From NCBI RefSeq assembly GCF_000263715.2, contig NZ_CM001514.1, positions 2,714,936-2,778,935 on the forward strand: a stretch of DNA of 64,000 nt. The letters run 5' to 3'. Made by a program: the position numbers and the translations under genes. This stretch comes from Pseudomonas synxantha BG33R (GTDB lineage Bacteria; Pseudomonadota; Gammaproteobacteria; Pseudomonadales; Pseudomonadaceae). Below are positions 24,508 through 32,947 of the stretch, one piece after another; within the stretch, counting starts at the first letter, position 1; each line of letters begins with the position of its first letter. Below the pieces are notes generated by a model. It worked only from the letters and a program-made list of their open reading frames with translations. It did no database searches and was not told the origin of the DNA.

Positions 24508-25389
24508 ATGAACCCCTTCGAAGACATGCGCCTGTTCTGTCAGGTCATGGAGTCCGGCAGTTTCACCGCCGCCGCCGAGCAACTGGGCCTGTCCAAGCAA
24601 TTTGTCAGCCGCCGCCTGATCCAGCTGGAAGAACGCCTGGGCGTGCGCCTGCTCAATCGCTCCACGCGGCGCCTGGATGTCACGCCGCTGGGCCAGAGTT
24701 ACTACGAATCCGCCTTGCGCCTGCTCAGTGATGTCGAGCAGGTGGAGCAGGGCATTGCCGGGCAGAACAGCGAACCGCGCGGCACGATTCGCCTCAGTGC
24801 GCCGCTTTCGTTTGCCATGGCGCACTTGGGTTGCCTGCTGCCGCTGTTCCTGCAGCGCTATCCCGACGTGTCGGTGGAGGTAGATCTCAGCGACCGCCCG
24901 GTAGACCTGATCGGCGAAGGCTACGACTTGGTGCTGCGGATCGGCACCCTGGAAGACTCCACCTTGATCGCCCGTCGTATCGCCAGCATCCCGAGGGTGT
25001 ATTGCGCCAGCCCCGATTACCTGGCTTTGCGCGGCACGCCGCAAAAACCTGACGACCTTGCCGACCACGATTGCCTGCCCTACGGTCACGGCCGCCAGGT
25101 GCAATGGCGCTTCAAGGGCAAGCTGCAAGCGCTGAATGTGAGCGGGCGCATGCGGGTCAACAACGGCGATTTGCTGCGTGACACCGCCATTGCCGGGCTG
25201 GGGGTTACCTACCTGCCGACGTTCATAGTCGGCGAGGCATTGAAGGACGGTCGCCTGGTCAGCGTATTGGACGAGTTCGCGCCCGAAGCCCTGACGTTGT
25301 CGGCGGTGTACCCCCAGCACCGGCAGAGTTCACGGCCGGTACAGGCGTTGGTCGAGTTCCTGCGTGAACGCCTGGCTGGCGGCTGCTGA
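24508..25389 (+). CDS. LysR-family transcriptional regulator
   Basis: The 293-residue protein starts MNPFEDMRLFCQVMESGSFT with the family's helix-turn-helix in the first 60 residues (AAAEQLGLSKQFVSRRLIQLE). It belongs by look to the CrgA/DmlR-like group (DVTPLGQSYYESALRLL, LVLRIGTLEDSTLIARR). The ATG at 24508 was chosen over upstream in-frame starts, which would lie inside the REP element. No obvious divergent partner gene is present: its upstream neighbour is the co-oriented hydrolase operon and its downstream neighbour is convergent. Its target is not predicted. Confidence 0.88.
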   Translation: MNPFEDMRLFCQVMESGSFTAAAEQLGLSKQFVSRRLIQLEERLGVRLLNRSTRRLDVTPLGQSYYESALRLLSDVEQVEQGIAGQNSEPRGTIRLSAPLSFAMAHLGCLLPLFLQRYPDVSVEVDLSDRPVDLIGEGYDLVLRIGTLEDSTLIARRIASIPRVYCASPDYLALRGTPQKPDDLADHDCLPYGHGRQVQWRFKGKLQALNVSGRMRVNNGDLLRDTAIAGLGVTYLPTFIVGEALKDGRLVSVLDEFAPEALTLSAVYPQHRQSSRPVQALVEFLRERLAGGC

Positions 25390-25433
25390 TACGTGTGGGA
25401 GCAGGCAGGCCAGCTCCTGTAATTTGAATAGCG

Positions 25434-26378
25434 TCAGGCGTTTGCTACGTTGGTTAATTCAAGGCCTGCCACATACCGCTCCAGATTCGCCAGGAACGTA
25501 TCCGCAATCTCCTCCTTGCTGTTGGTAGAAATCGCCGACGTATGCGGCGACAACCGCACCCTGGGATGGGTATACAGCGGATGCCCGTCCGGCAATGGCT
25601 CTGGCTCGGTCACGTCGAGCGATGCCAGCCCGATCTGCCCGTTATCCAGCGCCTCCAGCAGCGCCTCCTGATCCAGCAAGCCACCGCGTGCGATGTTGAT
25701 CAGGTGCAGCCCCGGCTTGGCGCTGCCTAGTACGTCACGGTTGATAACGTGCCGCGTTGCCTCGGTCAGTGGTGCCGCCACCACCAGATGGTCGGCGCGG
25801 GCGAACAGGTCGTGGATGTCAGTGGCGGCCTCCACGCCGGCGCTGAACGGAGCCTGGCTCTGACGCAGCGCGATCACCTTGAGACCAAGGCCCAGGGCTT
25901 TTTGCGCCAGGCTTTCGCCAATCGCCCCAAAGCCAAAGATACCCAGGGTGGTCCCTTTGAGCGGGCGCAGGGCGGTGAAATTCCACTGCGAGTCTTTCAC
26001 CCAGATGTCCGGCAGGTGTTTGGCGGCGGCAAAGATTGCTGCCAGGGCGAATTCGGCCAGGTTGTCGGCCGCGCTGCCCCGGGACGTGCTCACAGGCGGG
26101 CCGTTGAACAGCCACTGCGGGTAAAAGTCGATGCCCGATGACACCAGGTGCACCCATTGCGCGCCGTACGGCCAGCCCGGTGGGGGCGTGTCGGGGGCGA
26201 TATAGCCGCGCACATTGATCGGGCGCAACAGCAGGATATTGGCCTGGGGTGGCAGGTCGTTCGGCGCACCCACCGGCACACCGATCACCTGAGCTTGGGG
26301 GTGCAGCGGCGCCAGTCGTTCGCGAATGACCTGGTTGAAGTCTTCGTCCAACTGGCTGGCAATTATCACGTGGCTCAT
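25434..26378 (-). CDS. D-isomer-specific 2-hydroxyacid dehydrogenase family protein
   Basis: The 314-residue NAD(P)-dependent dehydrogenase begins MSHVIIASQLDEDFNQ. The ATG at 26378 has a strong ribosome site (AGAAGGAG). The nucleotide-binding motif is LGIFGFGAIGESLAQKALG near residue 145; substrate and catalytic landmarks are NIARGGLLDQEALLEAL near 235 (Arg), the Glu in DVTEPEPLPDGHPLYTHPR near 260, and the catalytic His in RLSPHTSAIS near 280. It overlaps the stop of the acyl-CoA dehydrogenase-like gene by 4 bases (26375-26378), so the two are co-translated. The substrate is unknown; the setting suggests a 2-oxo acid arising from organosulfur or amino acid breakdown. Confidence 0.85.
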   Translation of the reverse strand: MSHVIIASQLDEDFNQVIRERLAPLHPQAQVIGVPVGAPNDLPPQANILLLRPINVRGYIAPDTPPPGWPYGAQWVHLVSSGIDFYPQWLFNGPPVSTSRGSAADNLAEFALAAIFAAAKHLPDIWVKDSQWNFTALRPLKGTTLGIFGFGAIGESLAQKALGLGLKVIALRQSQAPFSAGVEAATDIHDLFARADHLVVAAPLTEATRHVINRDVLGSAKPGLHLINIARGGLLDQEALLEALDNGQIGLASLDVTEPEPLPDGHPLYTHPRVRLSPHTSAISTNSKEEIADTFLANLERYVAGLELTNVANA

Positions 26379-27544
26379 GGGCGCTCCTTCTGGTGTTGGG
26401 TGAACACGGCTCTGCCGACACCTTGCAGCACGGCGTCGTTTTGTGGGGTATGCACGCGGCTGCACAGCACATCGCGGTAATGCCGTTGCAGTGGGCTATG
26501 GCGTGACAAGCCTGGGTTGCCCGAGGCTTCGATGGCCAGCTCGACGGCGCGGATCGCGTTACCGGTCACCAGGTATTTCAATTGTGCGGCGTTGGCGGCC
26601 GGCGTGTGGCCTTCGGCGGCAGCCTCAAGCAGGCTGCGATTGGCGAACAGCAAGGTGTCGATATGGCCGACGGTTTCCTGAAAGCGCGGCAAAGTGGACA
26701 GCGCAGCCCCCAGGTTGGATGGCTTGCGCTCTTGCAACCAGTTCACCAACCAGTCCCGCGCCGCCTGGGCCACCGCGTCGTAAACCGACGACAGCAGCAC
26801 TGACATCCACAGCAAGCCTTCGCCATCCAGTTCCGGCTGCGGCGCGCTAAAGGGGCTGACGCTGACGGCGTGGTCCAGTGGCACCAGTACGTTGTCGAGC
26901 ACCACCTCGTGGCTGCAAGTGGCGCGCATACCCAGGTGATCCCAGGTGTCGATGATGCTCACGCCGGGGCTGTCCTTGGCCACCAGCCAGGCGCCCACCA
27001 GCGGGTCTGCGTCGTCGCTGCGCGCCCATACGCTGAACCAGCTCAAGCCATGGCTGCCGGTGGAGTAGAGTTTGCGCCCGCTGATACGCCAGCCGTCAAC
27101 GGTGCGCACGGCGGTGGTGGCGGGTAAACCGCCACGGGCCGGTGTGCCCAGGTCCGGCTCGACGCGCAGGGCATTGATCAGCGCACCGTTGCGCACCGCG
27201 TCCTCGGCGACGCGTACGCGCAGGTGCCGGGGCCAGGTTTTGCTGTCTTGCAGGCGGGCGTGTTGCAGGTACTGCATCACCAGGATCAGCGCCGTGGAGG
27301 GCTCGCCCTTGGCGACGGCGCTGATGGCCTTGCGCGCCTGGGCCAGGCTGGCACCGCCGCCGCCGAGGGCGCTGGGGACGGTGAGGGCGACCAGGCCGTG
27401 TTGGTGCAACAGGTTGAAGTTGGCGTGGGGGAAGGCGCCGCTTTCGTCATAGGCATGAGCGGTCCCGGCCAGTTCGGCGCTGAGGCGGGTGAGCGTGGTG
27501 TCGAAATCGACGACGTCTACAGCGCGTAGAGACGAGTGAGTCAT
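26375..27544 (-). CDS. Acyl-CoA dehydrogenase-like flavoprotein (SfnB/DszC-like)
   Basis: The 389-residue protein has the acyl-CoA dehydrogenase fold: an N-terminal helical part (NFNLLHQHGLVALTVPSALGG near 47), a middle beta domain (WRISGRKLYSTGSHGLSWFSV near 155-175) and a C-terminal helical bundle ending GVGRAVFTQHQKERP. Relatives near sulfonate genes act as flavin-dependent monooxygenases or dehydrogenases in sulfur scavenging (SfnB-, DszC-like), which fits the neighbouring SsuA-like and thiol dioxygenase genes. Two ATGs six bases apart (27550, 27544) are possible; the second has better spacing from a GAG. A degenerate REP half lies just upstream (27563-27580). Confidence 0.78.
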   Translation of the reverse strand: MTHSSLRAVDVVDFDTTLTRLSAELAGTAHAYDESGAFPHANFNLLHQHGLVALTVPSALGGGGASLAQARKAISAVAKGEPSTALILVMQYLQHARLQDSKTWPRHLRVRVAEDAVRNGALINALRVEPDLGTPARGGLPATTAVRTVDGWRISGRKLYSTGSHGLSWFSVWARSDDADPLVGAWLVAKDSPGVSIIDTWDHLGMRATCSHEVVLDNVLVPLDHAVSVSPFSAPQPELDGEGLLWMSVLLSSVYDAVAQAARDWLVNWLQERKPSNLGAALSTLPRFQETVGHIDTLLFANRSLLEAAAEGHTPAANAAQLKYLVTGNAIRAVELAIEASGNPGLSRHSPLQRHYRDVLCSRVHTPQNDAVLQGVGRAVFTQHQKERP

Positions 27545-27605
27545 CAGCATGTACTCGGTCAAGTGTGGGAGGGGGTCTGGGCCGGGGCTCGCACTGCATC
27601 CCTCT

Positions 27606-28580
27606 TTAGCGCGAGGCTTGGTCGAGGGTGGCACGCTTGGCGTTAAAGCTTGGATCGAAGCCCTGGGAGACATCGATGCGGTTGGGCAGCAGCCCCTCTT
27701 TTACATACGTGTCGGCGGTGGCTTGCAGGCCGCTGATCACCGCGTCGTCAATCGCGACCGGCGACAGGTGAGTGTCCTTGGCCACTTCGATATGCACGGC
27801 CAGCGGCAAGCCGGTGATCCTGGCCTGGGCGGCGGCATACTCATCGGGGTGGGCGTTGGCCCAGGCGTAGGCGCGGTCAACCCGTGCGACAAAGTCGTCC
27901 AGTTGCGCGCGCTTGTCGGCAATGGCCTGGCCGGTCGCAGCGAAGTACAGATGATTGCTCAGCAGGTGTTTACCGCTGACCAGCACGCGAGCGTTGCTCT
28001 GTGAGGTGACCACGGTGGTGTACGGGTCCCAGGTGGCCCAGGCGTCTGCAGTGCCGTTGTCCAGCACCAGCCGCGACTCGGCAGGCAGCAGGAATATGAA
28101 CTGCACATCCTGAGTGCTCAGGCCCGCATCGTTCAGGGCCCTGATCGCCAGGTAATGCCCGATGGAGCCGCGCCCGGTGACGATTTTCTTGCCTTTGAGA
28201 TCGGCCGCGGTCTTGATCGGCGAGTCCTTGGGCACCAGCAGTGCGGTGGTGTTACGCCCTTGTGCATGGATGATGCTGATCACTTTGAGCGACGCGCCGG
28301 CGCCCAGAGCGAACACATAAGGAGCGTCACCAAGCGCGCCGACATCCACGGCGCCGGCATTCAGCGCTTCGCCCAAGGGCGAGGCCGAGGGGAATTCCGA
28401 CCACTTGATTTCGTAGGGCACGTTGCGGGTTTCGCCAGAGGCTTGCAGCAGCGCCTTGATCGTGGATTTCTGGTTGGCCACGCGCAGCGGTTGCAGGTCG
28501 GCAGCCTGTACGCTGGACAGCAGGCCGAGGGCCAGGGCGGCGCCCAGTAGCAGGTGTTTGAAAGGGATGGCGTACAGCAT
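27606..28580 (-). CDS. SsuA-like sulfonate/nitrate-type ABC substrate-binding protein
   Basis: The 324-residue protein has a Sec signal (MLYAIPFKHLLLGAALALGL, cleavage after VQA near residue 27) and a type-II periplasmic binding fold of the aliphatic sulfonate (SsuA/TauA) group: LRVANQKSTIKALLQASGE, EALNAGAVDVGALGDAPYVF, and DAWATWDPYTTVV near 195. The ATG at 28580 is preceded by GGAG at good spacing; a GTG three codons earlier is possible. No cognate permease or ATPase gene is adjacent in this window, so it would need partners elsewhere. It sits between the flavoprotein pair and the rhodanese/dioxygenase pair, all on the same strand. Confidence 0.87.
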   Translation of the reverse strand: MLYAIPFKHLLLGAALALGLLSSVQAADLQPLRVANQKSTIKALLQASGETRNVPYEIKWSEFPSASPLGEALNAGAVDVGALGDAPYVFALGAGASLKVISIIHAQGRNTTALLVPKDSPIKTAADLKGKKIVTGRGSIGHYLAIRALNDAGLSTQDVQFIFLLPAESRLVLDNGTADAWATWDPYTTVVTSQSNARVLVSGKHLLSNHLYFAATGQAIADKRAQLDDFVARVDRAYAWANAHPDEYAAAQARITGLPLAVHIEVAKDTHLSPVAIDDAVISGLQATADTYVKEGLLPNRIDVSQGFDPSFNAKRATLDQASR

Positions 28581-28662
28581 GGGACACACTCCAGGCGTTG
28601 GATAAGGGGGATACCTCCACCTGGAGAAGGGGTCGGATAGGCGAAAACGATGCAGCAGCAGC

Positions 28663-30246
28663 TCAGATCACGTAGAAACCATGGGTGCCGTCGCGGGCCA
28701 GTTGCTCGACCAGGCCGAACTCCCAATCCAGGTAAGCCTGCATGGCTTCCCGTGGATTGTCGGTGCCTTCGTAGGGGCGACGGTAGCGATCGATACGCGG
28801 TGAGGCGAGGTGGGTTTCGCCTTCCTCCAGGGGCAGTTGCGCGGCGATCCAGGCGGCAGTGCCGTCCTGCAACACGAACACCTGCTGGCCGGTCAGCGCT
28901 TGTACCTCGGCCACCGCCAGGCGCGCCAATTGGCTGCTGCCGCAGGTCAATACGTAGCGCTGGGCACGCGGCACCTTGGCCAGGGCCTGAGGCAGTTGCG
29001 CACGCAGCACCCACCAGGCACCGGGTATATGGCGTTTGACGTAATTGGCGCTCGCGGTGAAGTCCAGCACCACGGTGTCACCATGGCCCAGCCAGTCGGC
29101 GAGGGTGTGCGGGCTGATCAGTTCGGCCTGGGGTGGCGCAGGCACTGGCGCGACCCACCCGCCGCGTTCGCTGAAGTGCTCGGCTTGCAGGTCATCCAGC
29201 ACATGCACTTGCCAACCCAACTGAGCCAGCCAGGAGGCGGACATATTGGCACGCACGCCGTCGTCATCGACCAGCACCAGGCGCGCACCGCGTACGCTGG
29301 CGACGTGGTCGGTTTCCTGCACCAGTTGCCCGCCGGGTGTGGCGCGGGCACCGGGCAGGTGCCCGGCTTCGAATTCTTCCGGGGTGCGCACATCGAACAG
29401 GTAGGTGGTGCGCGTCGTGTCCTGCTGCCAGTGGTGTAGCTCGTCAAGGGTGGCGCGGCCGACGCGGGCCTTGTCGGCAACGCGGCGTGCAGCCTCGGCG
29501 CCGAGCTGGCGATGTTCCTCTGGCGTTGGCGCGAAGCGGCGGGCTTGGTTGTGGGCAAGTGTTTGCCCGGCCAGGGTCCAGCCGATGGTGCCGTTGCGTA
29601 GCGCCGCAACCGGGTTGGGAAGGCCGGCATTGATCAACGACTGGGTACCGATAATGCTGCGGGTGCGCCCGGCGCAGTTGACGATAATGCGCGTGGCCGG
29701 GTCTGGCGCCAGTTCGCGGGCGCGCAAGACCAGCTCCGCACCCGGCACGCTGATACCGGTGGGAATACTCATGGTCTGGTATTCGTCGAAACGGCGGGCA
29801 TCGAGCACCACCACATCGGCCTGGCTGTCGAGCAGGGCCTGGACTTCTTCGGCGGCCAGGGACGGCGTGTGGCGCTGGCTTTCGACCAGCTCGCCAAAGG
29901 CTTTGCTCGGCACGTTGACGTCGATAAACAGCTCGCCACCCGCGCGGCGCCACCCGTCCAGTCCCCCCTCAAGCAGGCTGACCTGGGTGTAGCCCAGCTC
30001 AAGTAGACGTTCGGCAGCGCGGCTGGCCAGCCCTTCACCGTTGTCATACAGGGTGACCTGGGTATCGCGGCGTGGAATGCGTGCGTACACCTCCAGTTCC
30101 AGCTTGGACAGCGGGATATTGGCGGCGAACAACGGGTGGGACTCGGCAAACGGCGCCTCTTCACGCACGTCGATCAACGCCAGCTCCTCACGGTCCAACA
30201 GGGCCTGGCGAATCTGGGCAAAGCTGCGGGTCGATACGGTGATCAT
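28663..30246 (-). CDS. Four-domain rhodanese-like sulfurtransferase
   Basis: The 527-residue protein contains four rhodanese-like units at about residues 5-110, 125-235, 260-365 and 375-480. Only two keep the catalytic cysteine: IIVNCAGRTRSI in unit 2 and YVLTCGSSQLAR in unit 4. The corresponding positions of unit 1 (VTLYDNGEG) and unit 3 (LVLVDDDGV) have none. Multi-domain rhodaneses move sulfane sulfur between thiosulfate or persulfides and acceptors such as cyanide or thiols. It overlaps the thiol dioxygenase gene by 4 bases (30243-30246), so both are translated together. This pairing matches my memory of P. aeruginosa PA2602-PA2603. Confidence 0.88.
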   Translation of the reverse strand: MITVSTRSFAQIRQALLDREELALIDVREEAPFAESHPLFAANIPLSKLELEVYARIPRRDTQVTLYDNGEGLASRAAERLLELGYTQVSLLEGGLDGWRRAGGELFIDVNVPSKAFGELVESQRHTPSLAAEEVQALLDSQADVVVLDARRFDEYQTMSIPTGISVPGAELVLRARELAPDPATRIIVNCAGRTRSIIGTQSLINAGLPNPVAALRNGTIGWTLAGQTLAHNQARRFAPTPEEHRQLGAEAARRVADKARVGRATLDELHHWQQDTTRTTYLFDVRTPEEFEAGHLPGARATPGGQLVQETDHVASVRGARLVLVDDDGVRANMSASWLAQLGWQVHVLDDLQAEHFSERGGWVAPVPAPPQAELISPHTLADWLGHGDTVVLDFTASANYVKRHIPGAWWVLRAQLPQALAKVPRAQRYVLTCGSSQLARLAVAEVQALTGQQVFVLQDGTAAWIAAQLPLEEGETHLASPRIDRYRRPYEGTDNPREAMQAYLDWEFGLVEQLARDGTHGFYVI

Positions 30247-30860
30247 AGGGCAGGGCTCTTTTCTTTGGACAGGTCCCAGATGTTCGGGAGCGAGGCGTTG
30301 GAATAACCGGAGATAAACAATTTTTCGCTGCCGTCGGGCTGGTACACCGCACGGCGTACCGCACCGATATTGGCGCCGTATACATGGATGCTGATGGACA
30401 CCTGATCGCGGTGGGCATTGCTGACCTGATGGATATCGCCGATCTTGGGCGATACCGCCTCGACCTGGCCCGGCAGCAGCTGGACGGGTGAGCCTTGCGC
30501 CACCAGGCTGCCGTCGGGCGCACGTGCAAAGCCCTGGGAAAACTCAGCGCCCCGCAACATGCCGATCAGCCCCCACACCCGATGGTCATGAATCGGCGTG
30601 CTTTGCCCTGGCCCCCACACAAAACTGACCAGGCTGAAACGCTGGCGCGAATCGGCATGCAGCAAAAATTGCTGATAGCGCTCGGGATCGGGCTGGGCGA
30701 ACTCGTCGGGGAGCCAGTCATCATGGCTGACCAGTTGCGCCAGCAGCTTGCCGCCGCGGTGCAGCAGGTCACCTTCACGTGGGTTGGCGTCGATCAATTC
30801 CGCCAGGGCGCCTATGAAGGCTCTGAGTCTTTCGGGGTGTCGGGCCTGGGGCATGACCAT
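30243..30860 (-). CDS. Thiol dioxygenase, probably 3-mercaptopropionate dioxygenase
   Basis: The 205-residue cupin protein carries the cysteine-dioxygenase-type iron site: TPIHDHRVWGLIGMLRGAE near residue 90 (two His) and SISIHVYGANIGAVRRAV near 145 (third His, with Ser, His and Tyr in the order seen in the family). It closely resembles, from memory, the P. aeruginosa enzyme PA2602, which oxidises 3-mercaptopropionate to 3-sulfinopropionate with O2 and Fe(II). The N-terminus is MVMPQARHPERLRAFIGALAE with two possible ATGs six bases apart. It is first in an operon with the rhodanese and divergent from a LysR gene. Cysteine as substrate is not excluded. Confidence 0.85.
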   Translation of the reverse strand: MVMPQARHPERLRAFIGALAELIDANPREGDLLHRGGKLLAQLVSHDDWLPDEFAQPDPERYQQFLLHADSRQRFSLVSFVWGPGQSTPIHDHRVWGLIGMLRGAEFSQGFARAPDGSLVAQGSPVQLLPGQVEAVSPKIGDIHQVSNAHRDQVSISIHVYGANIGAVRRAVYQPDGSEKLFISGYSNASLPNIWDLSKEKSPAL

Positions 30861-30927
30861 TCCATCGTGCTGTTGTGATGGGTTTATATAAGCATAATGT
30901 TTATAGTTAATATGCTATTTTTTAATG

Positions 30928-30936
30928 ATTAGCTTA
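30928..30936. promoter_or_regulatory. ATTAGCTTA element in the dioxygenase/LysR divergent region
   Basis: The AT-rich stretch 30880-30940 contains ATTAGCTTA, and a second copy is found at 31991-31999 just beyond the LysR gene. An imperfect ATAAGC...GCTTAT dyad spans about 30888-30936. It is a candidate operator for the LysR regulator; this is inference from position and recurrence only. Confidence 0.35.
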
Positions 30937-31067
30937 TAGCCACAGGTAATTTAGAACCGCCGTGAATAGCGTTAGACGTTATCGATCCCAAGGCGGGCTA
31001 TCCAGAGCGGTGCGCGACAACTATGCTTCACGCACATCTTAATGATTGATCTCTATGTGCGGCCCAA

Positions 31068-31973
31068 ATGAAAATTGACGATATCGATGCCTTTGTCGAA
31101 GTGATTCGTTGCCAGTCCATCAGCCATGCCGCCGAGTCGTTGCAACTGACCCAGCCGGCTATTACCCGCCGTGTGCAGAACTTTGAGCAGGCACTGGGGG
31201 TGGAGCTGTTCGACCGCAACACCAAACCCCTCAAGCCGACGCTGATCGGCACTCGCGTCTATGAACAATGCCGGCTGATCCTGCGCGAGATGGATGCCCT
31301 GCGCGAACTGGTGGCCACCGATGCACCGCCCACCGGCGTGTTACGCCTGGGCGTCCCGCAAACCATTGGCGATGTGGTGTTGCTGGATGCGCTCAAGCAC
31401 CTGCGCACTGAATACGCCGACCTGCGCGCCCAGGTTGCCACCGGTTGGGGCAGCCAACTGGTCGGCAAGATCGAACGCGGCGAACTGGATGCGGCGGTGG
31501 CGTTGTTCCCGGCGGGCAAGATTTTCCCGGACAACGTTGTCGGCGAGTCCATCGGCAAGATGGAGCTGGTGGTGGTCTGTGCCAAGGCGCAGCTGCCGAA
31601 GAAGCCGTGCAAACTGGCGGACGTATACCAGAACGGCTGGATCCTCAACCCGGATGGTTGCGGCTTCCGTGCCGGGTTGCAACGCACCTTGTCGGACCAG
31701 GGCCTGGCGTTGCGGGTCAACCTGGAAACCTTCGGCACCGAGTTGCAACTGGGCCTGGTGGCGGATGGGCTGGGCCTTGGCCTGGTGCCACGTCCGTTGT
31801 TGGAACGCAGCGCTCAGCGCGAGCACCTGGCAGTGATGCCGCTCAAGGATTTCAAACCGGTGATGGATTTGTGGCTGATCTATCCGCACTTTCTCGGCAA
31901 CCTGCAAGGGCCGGTGGATGCGTTCGGGCAATGGGTGGCGGCTTCTTTGCACAAGGTTCGCGCAGTGGCGTGA
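31068..31973 (+). CDS. LysR-family regulator of the thiol dioxygenase region
   Basis: The 301-residue protein has its helix-turn-helix at residues 1-60 (SISHAAESLQLTQPAITRRVQ) and a LysR effector domain (VLRLGVPQTIGDVVLLDAL, VGKIERGELDAAVALFP). It is divergent from the dioxygenase-rhodanese operon, the same layout I recall for P. aeruginosa PA2601/PA2602, so it probably controls that operon in response to a sulfur compound. The 207-base divergent region is strongly AT-rich and carries the ATTAGCTTA element. The start ATG follows soon after TTGATCTCTATG-type AT-rich DNA without a clear ribosome site. Confidence 0.87.
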   Translation: MKIDDIDAFVEVIRCQSISHAAESLQLTQPAITRRVQNFEQALGVELFDRNTKPLKPTLIGTRVYEQCRLILREMDALRELVATDAPPTGVLRLGVPQTIGDVVLLDALKHLRTEYADLRAQVATGWGSQLVGKIERGELDAAVALFPAGKIFPDNVVGESIGKMELVVVCAKAQLPKKPCKLADVYQNGWILNPDGCGFRAGLQRTLSDQGLALRVNLETFGTELQLGLVADGLGLGLVPRPLLERSAQREHLAVMPLKDFKPVMDLWLIYPHFLGNLQGPVDAFGQWVAASLHKVRAVA

Positions 31974-31978
31974 TATGA

Positions 31979-32028
31979 AAAAAAATAATAATTAGCTTAG
32001 ATTAAAATGTGCTTTTTATTATTTTTTT
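31979..32028. repeat. 13-bp perfect A/T inverted repeat
   Basis: AAAAAAATAATAA at 31979-31991 is the exact reverse complement of TTATTATTTTTTT at 32016-32028, with a 24-base spacer containing ATTAGCTTA. It lies between the LysR stop and the aldolase start. It could be the LysR transcript end, since the right arm ends in a T-run, or an operator for the aldolase gene. Confidence 0.6.
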
Positions 32029-32079
32029 GCTTCCCCTAGGCTGGCCTGACGTCCTTAAGGCCATCCAGGAAGTTTTGTC

Positions 32080-32874
32080 ATGAGCAGCGTCACCTCGCTA
32101 TCGAGTGTTTCCAATACTGTCCGCCAACGTGTTACGCCAGAGGAATGGGAGGTGCGTGTCAAACTGGCCGCCGCCTATCGCCTGGCGGCCCTGTACAAGT
32201 GGACCGACCATATCTATACCCATTTCTCGGCCCGTGTGCCGGGGCCCGATGAGCATTTCCTGATTAACGCCTTTGGGCTGTTGTTCGATGAAATCACTGC
32301 GTCCAACCTGGTTAAGGTCGATCTGGACGGCACTCTCGTCGATGATCCTACGGGCCTTGGCATCAACTACGCCGGTTATGTGATCCACAGTGCCATTCAC
32401 GGCGCGCGCCACGATTTGCAAGCGGTGCTGCACACCCATACCCGCGACGGCATTGCCGTGTCGGCGCAGAAGGGCGGCTTGCTGCCGATCTCCCAGCACG
32501 CCATTGCGTTCTCAGGGCGCGTGGCCTACCACGGCTATGAAGGCGTGGCCCTGGACCTGGACGAGCGCGAGCGGCTGGTCGCGGATTTGGGCGACAAGAG
32601 CGTGATGATCCTGCGCAACCATGGCTTGTTGACGGCGGGTGTCAGCGTCGAGCACGCCTTTCAGCAACTGCAAGGCCTGGAGCGCGCGTGCAATATCCAG
32701 ATTGCTGCGCAGGCGGCGGGGAATGCCGAGTTGGTTTTCCCGCCCGCAGAGGTGGTAGCCAAGGTCGAGCAGCAGGCCAAGGTGTTCAGCAATGGGGAAG
32801 GGCCGGGCGTGGCACGGCATTGGAATGCGCTGGTGCGGCAGTTGGAGCGCACCGATACCGACTACAAGAACTGA
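32080..32874 (+). CDS. Class II aldolase/adducin family protein
   Basis: The 264-residue protein shows the class II aldolase fold: WTDHIYTHFSARVPG near residue 47, LVKVDLDGTLVDDP near 85, the zinc-site histidines in VLHTHTRDGIAVSAQ near 122, and LRNHGLLTAGVSVEHAF near 186 with the third His. Members include fuculose-phosphate aldolase-like enzymes and decarboxylases; the substrate here is unknown. The ATG at 32080 follows CAGGAAG at good spacing. It is downstream of the LysR gene, across the A/T inverted repeat, and convergent with the flavin monooxygenase gene. A palindromic terminator follows the stop. Confidence 0.85.
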   Translation: MSSVTSLSSVSNTVRQRVTPEEWEVRVKLAAAYRLAALYKWTDHIYTHFSARVPGPDEHFLINAFGLLFDEITASNLVKVDLDGTLVDDPTGLGINYAGYVIHSAIHGARHDLQAVLHTHTRDGIAVSAQKGGLLPISQHAIAFSGRVAYHGYEGVALDLDERERLVADLGDKSVMILRNHGLLTAGVSVEHAFQQLQGLERACNIQIAAQAAGNAELVFPPAEVVAKVEQQAKVFSNGEGPGVARHWNALVRQLERTDTDYKN

Positions 32875-32894
32875 TCCTGAGTGCGCAGCAAATC

Positions 32895-32930
32895 AAATGT
32901 GGGAGGGAGCAAGCCCCCTCCCACATTTTT
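32895..32930. terminator. Bidirectional terminator formed by a fused REP pair
   Basis: AAATGTGGGAGGG and CCCTCCCACATTTTT are inverted around an 8-base loop, followed by a T-run on the plus strand and preceded by an A-run serving the minus strand. It lies between the convergent aldolase (stop 32874) and monooxygenase (stop 32948) genes. Confidence 0.8.
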
Positions 32931-32947
32931 TACGACTTGCTGTGTGC

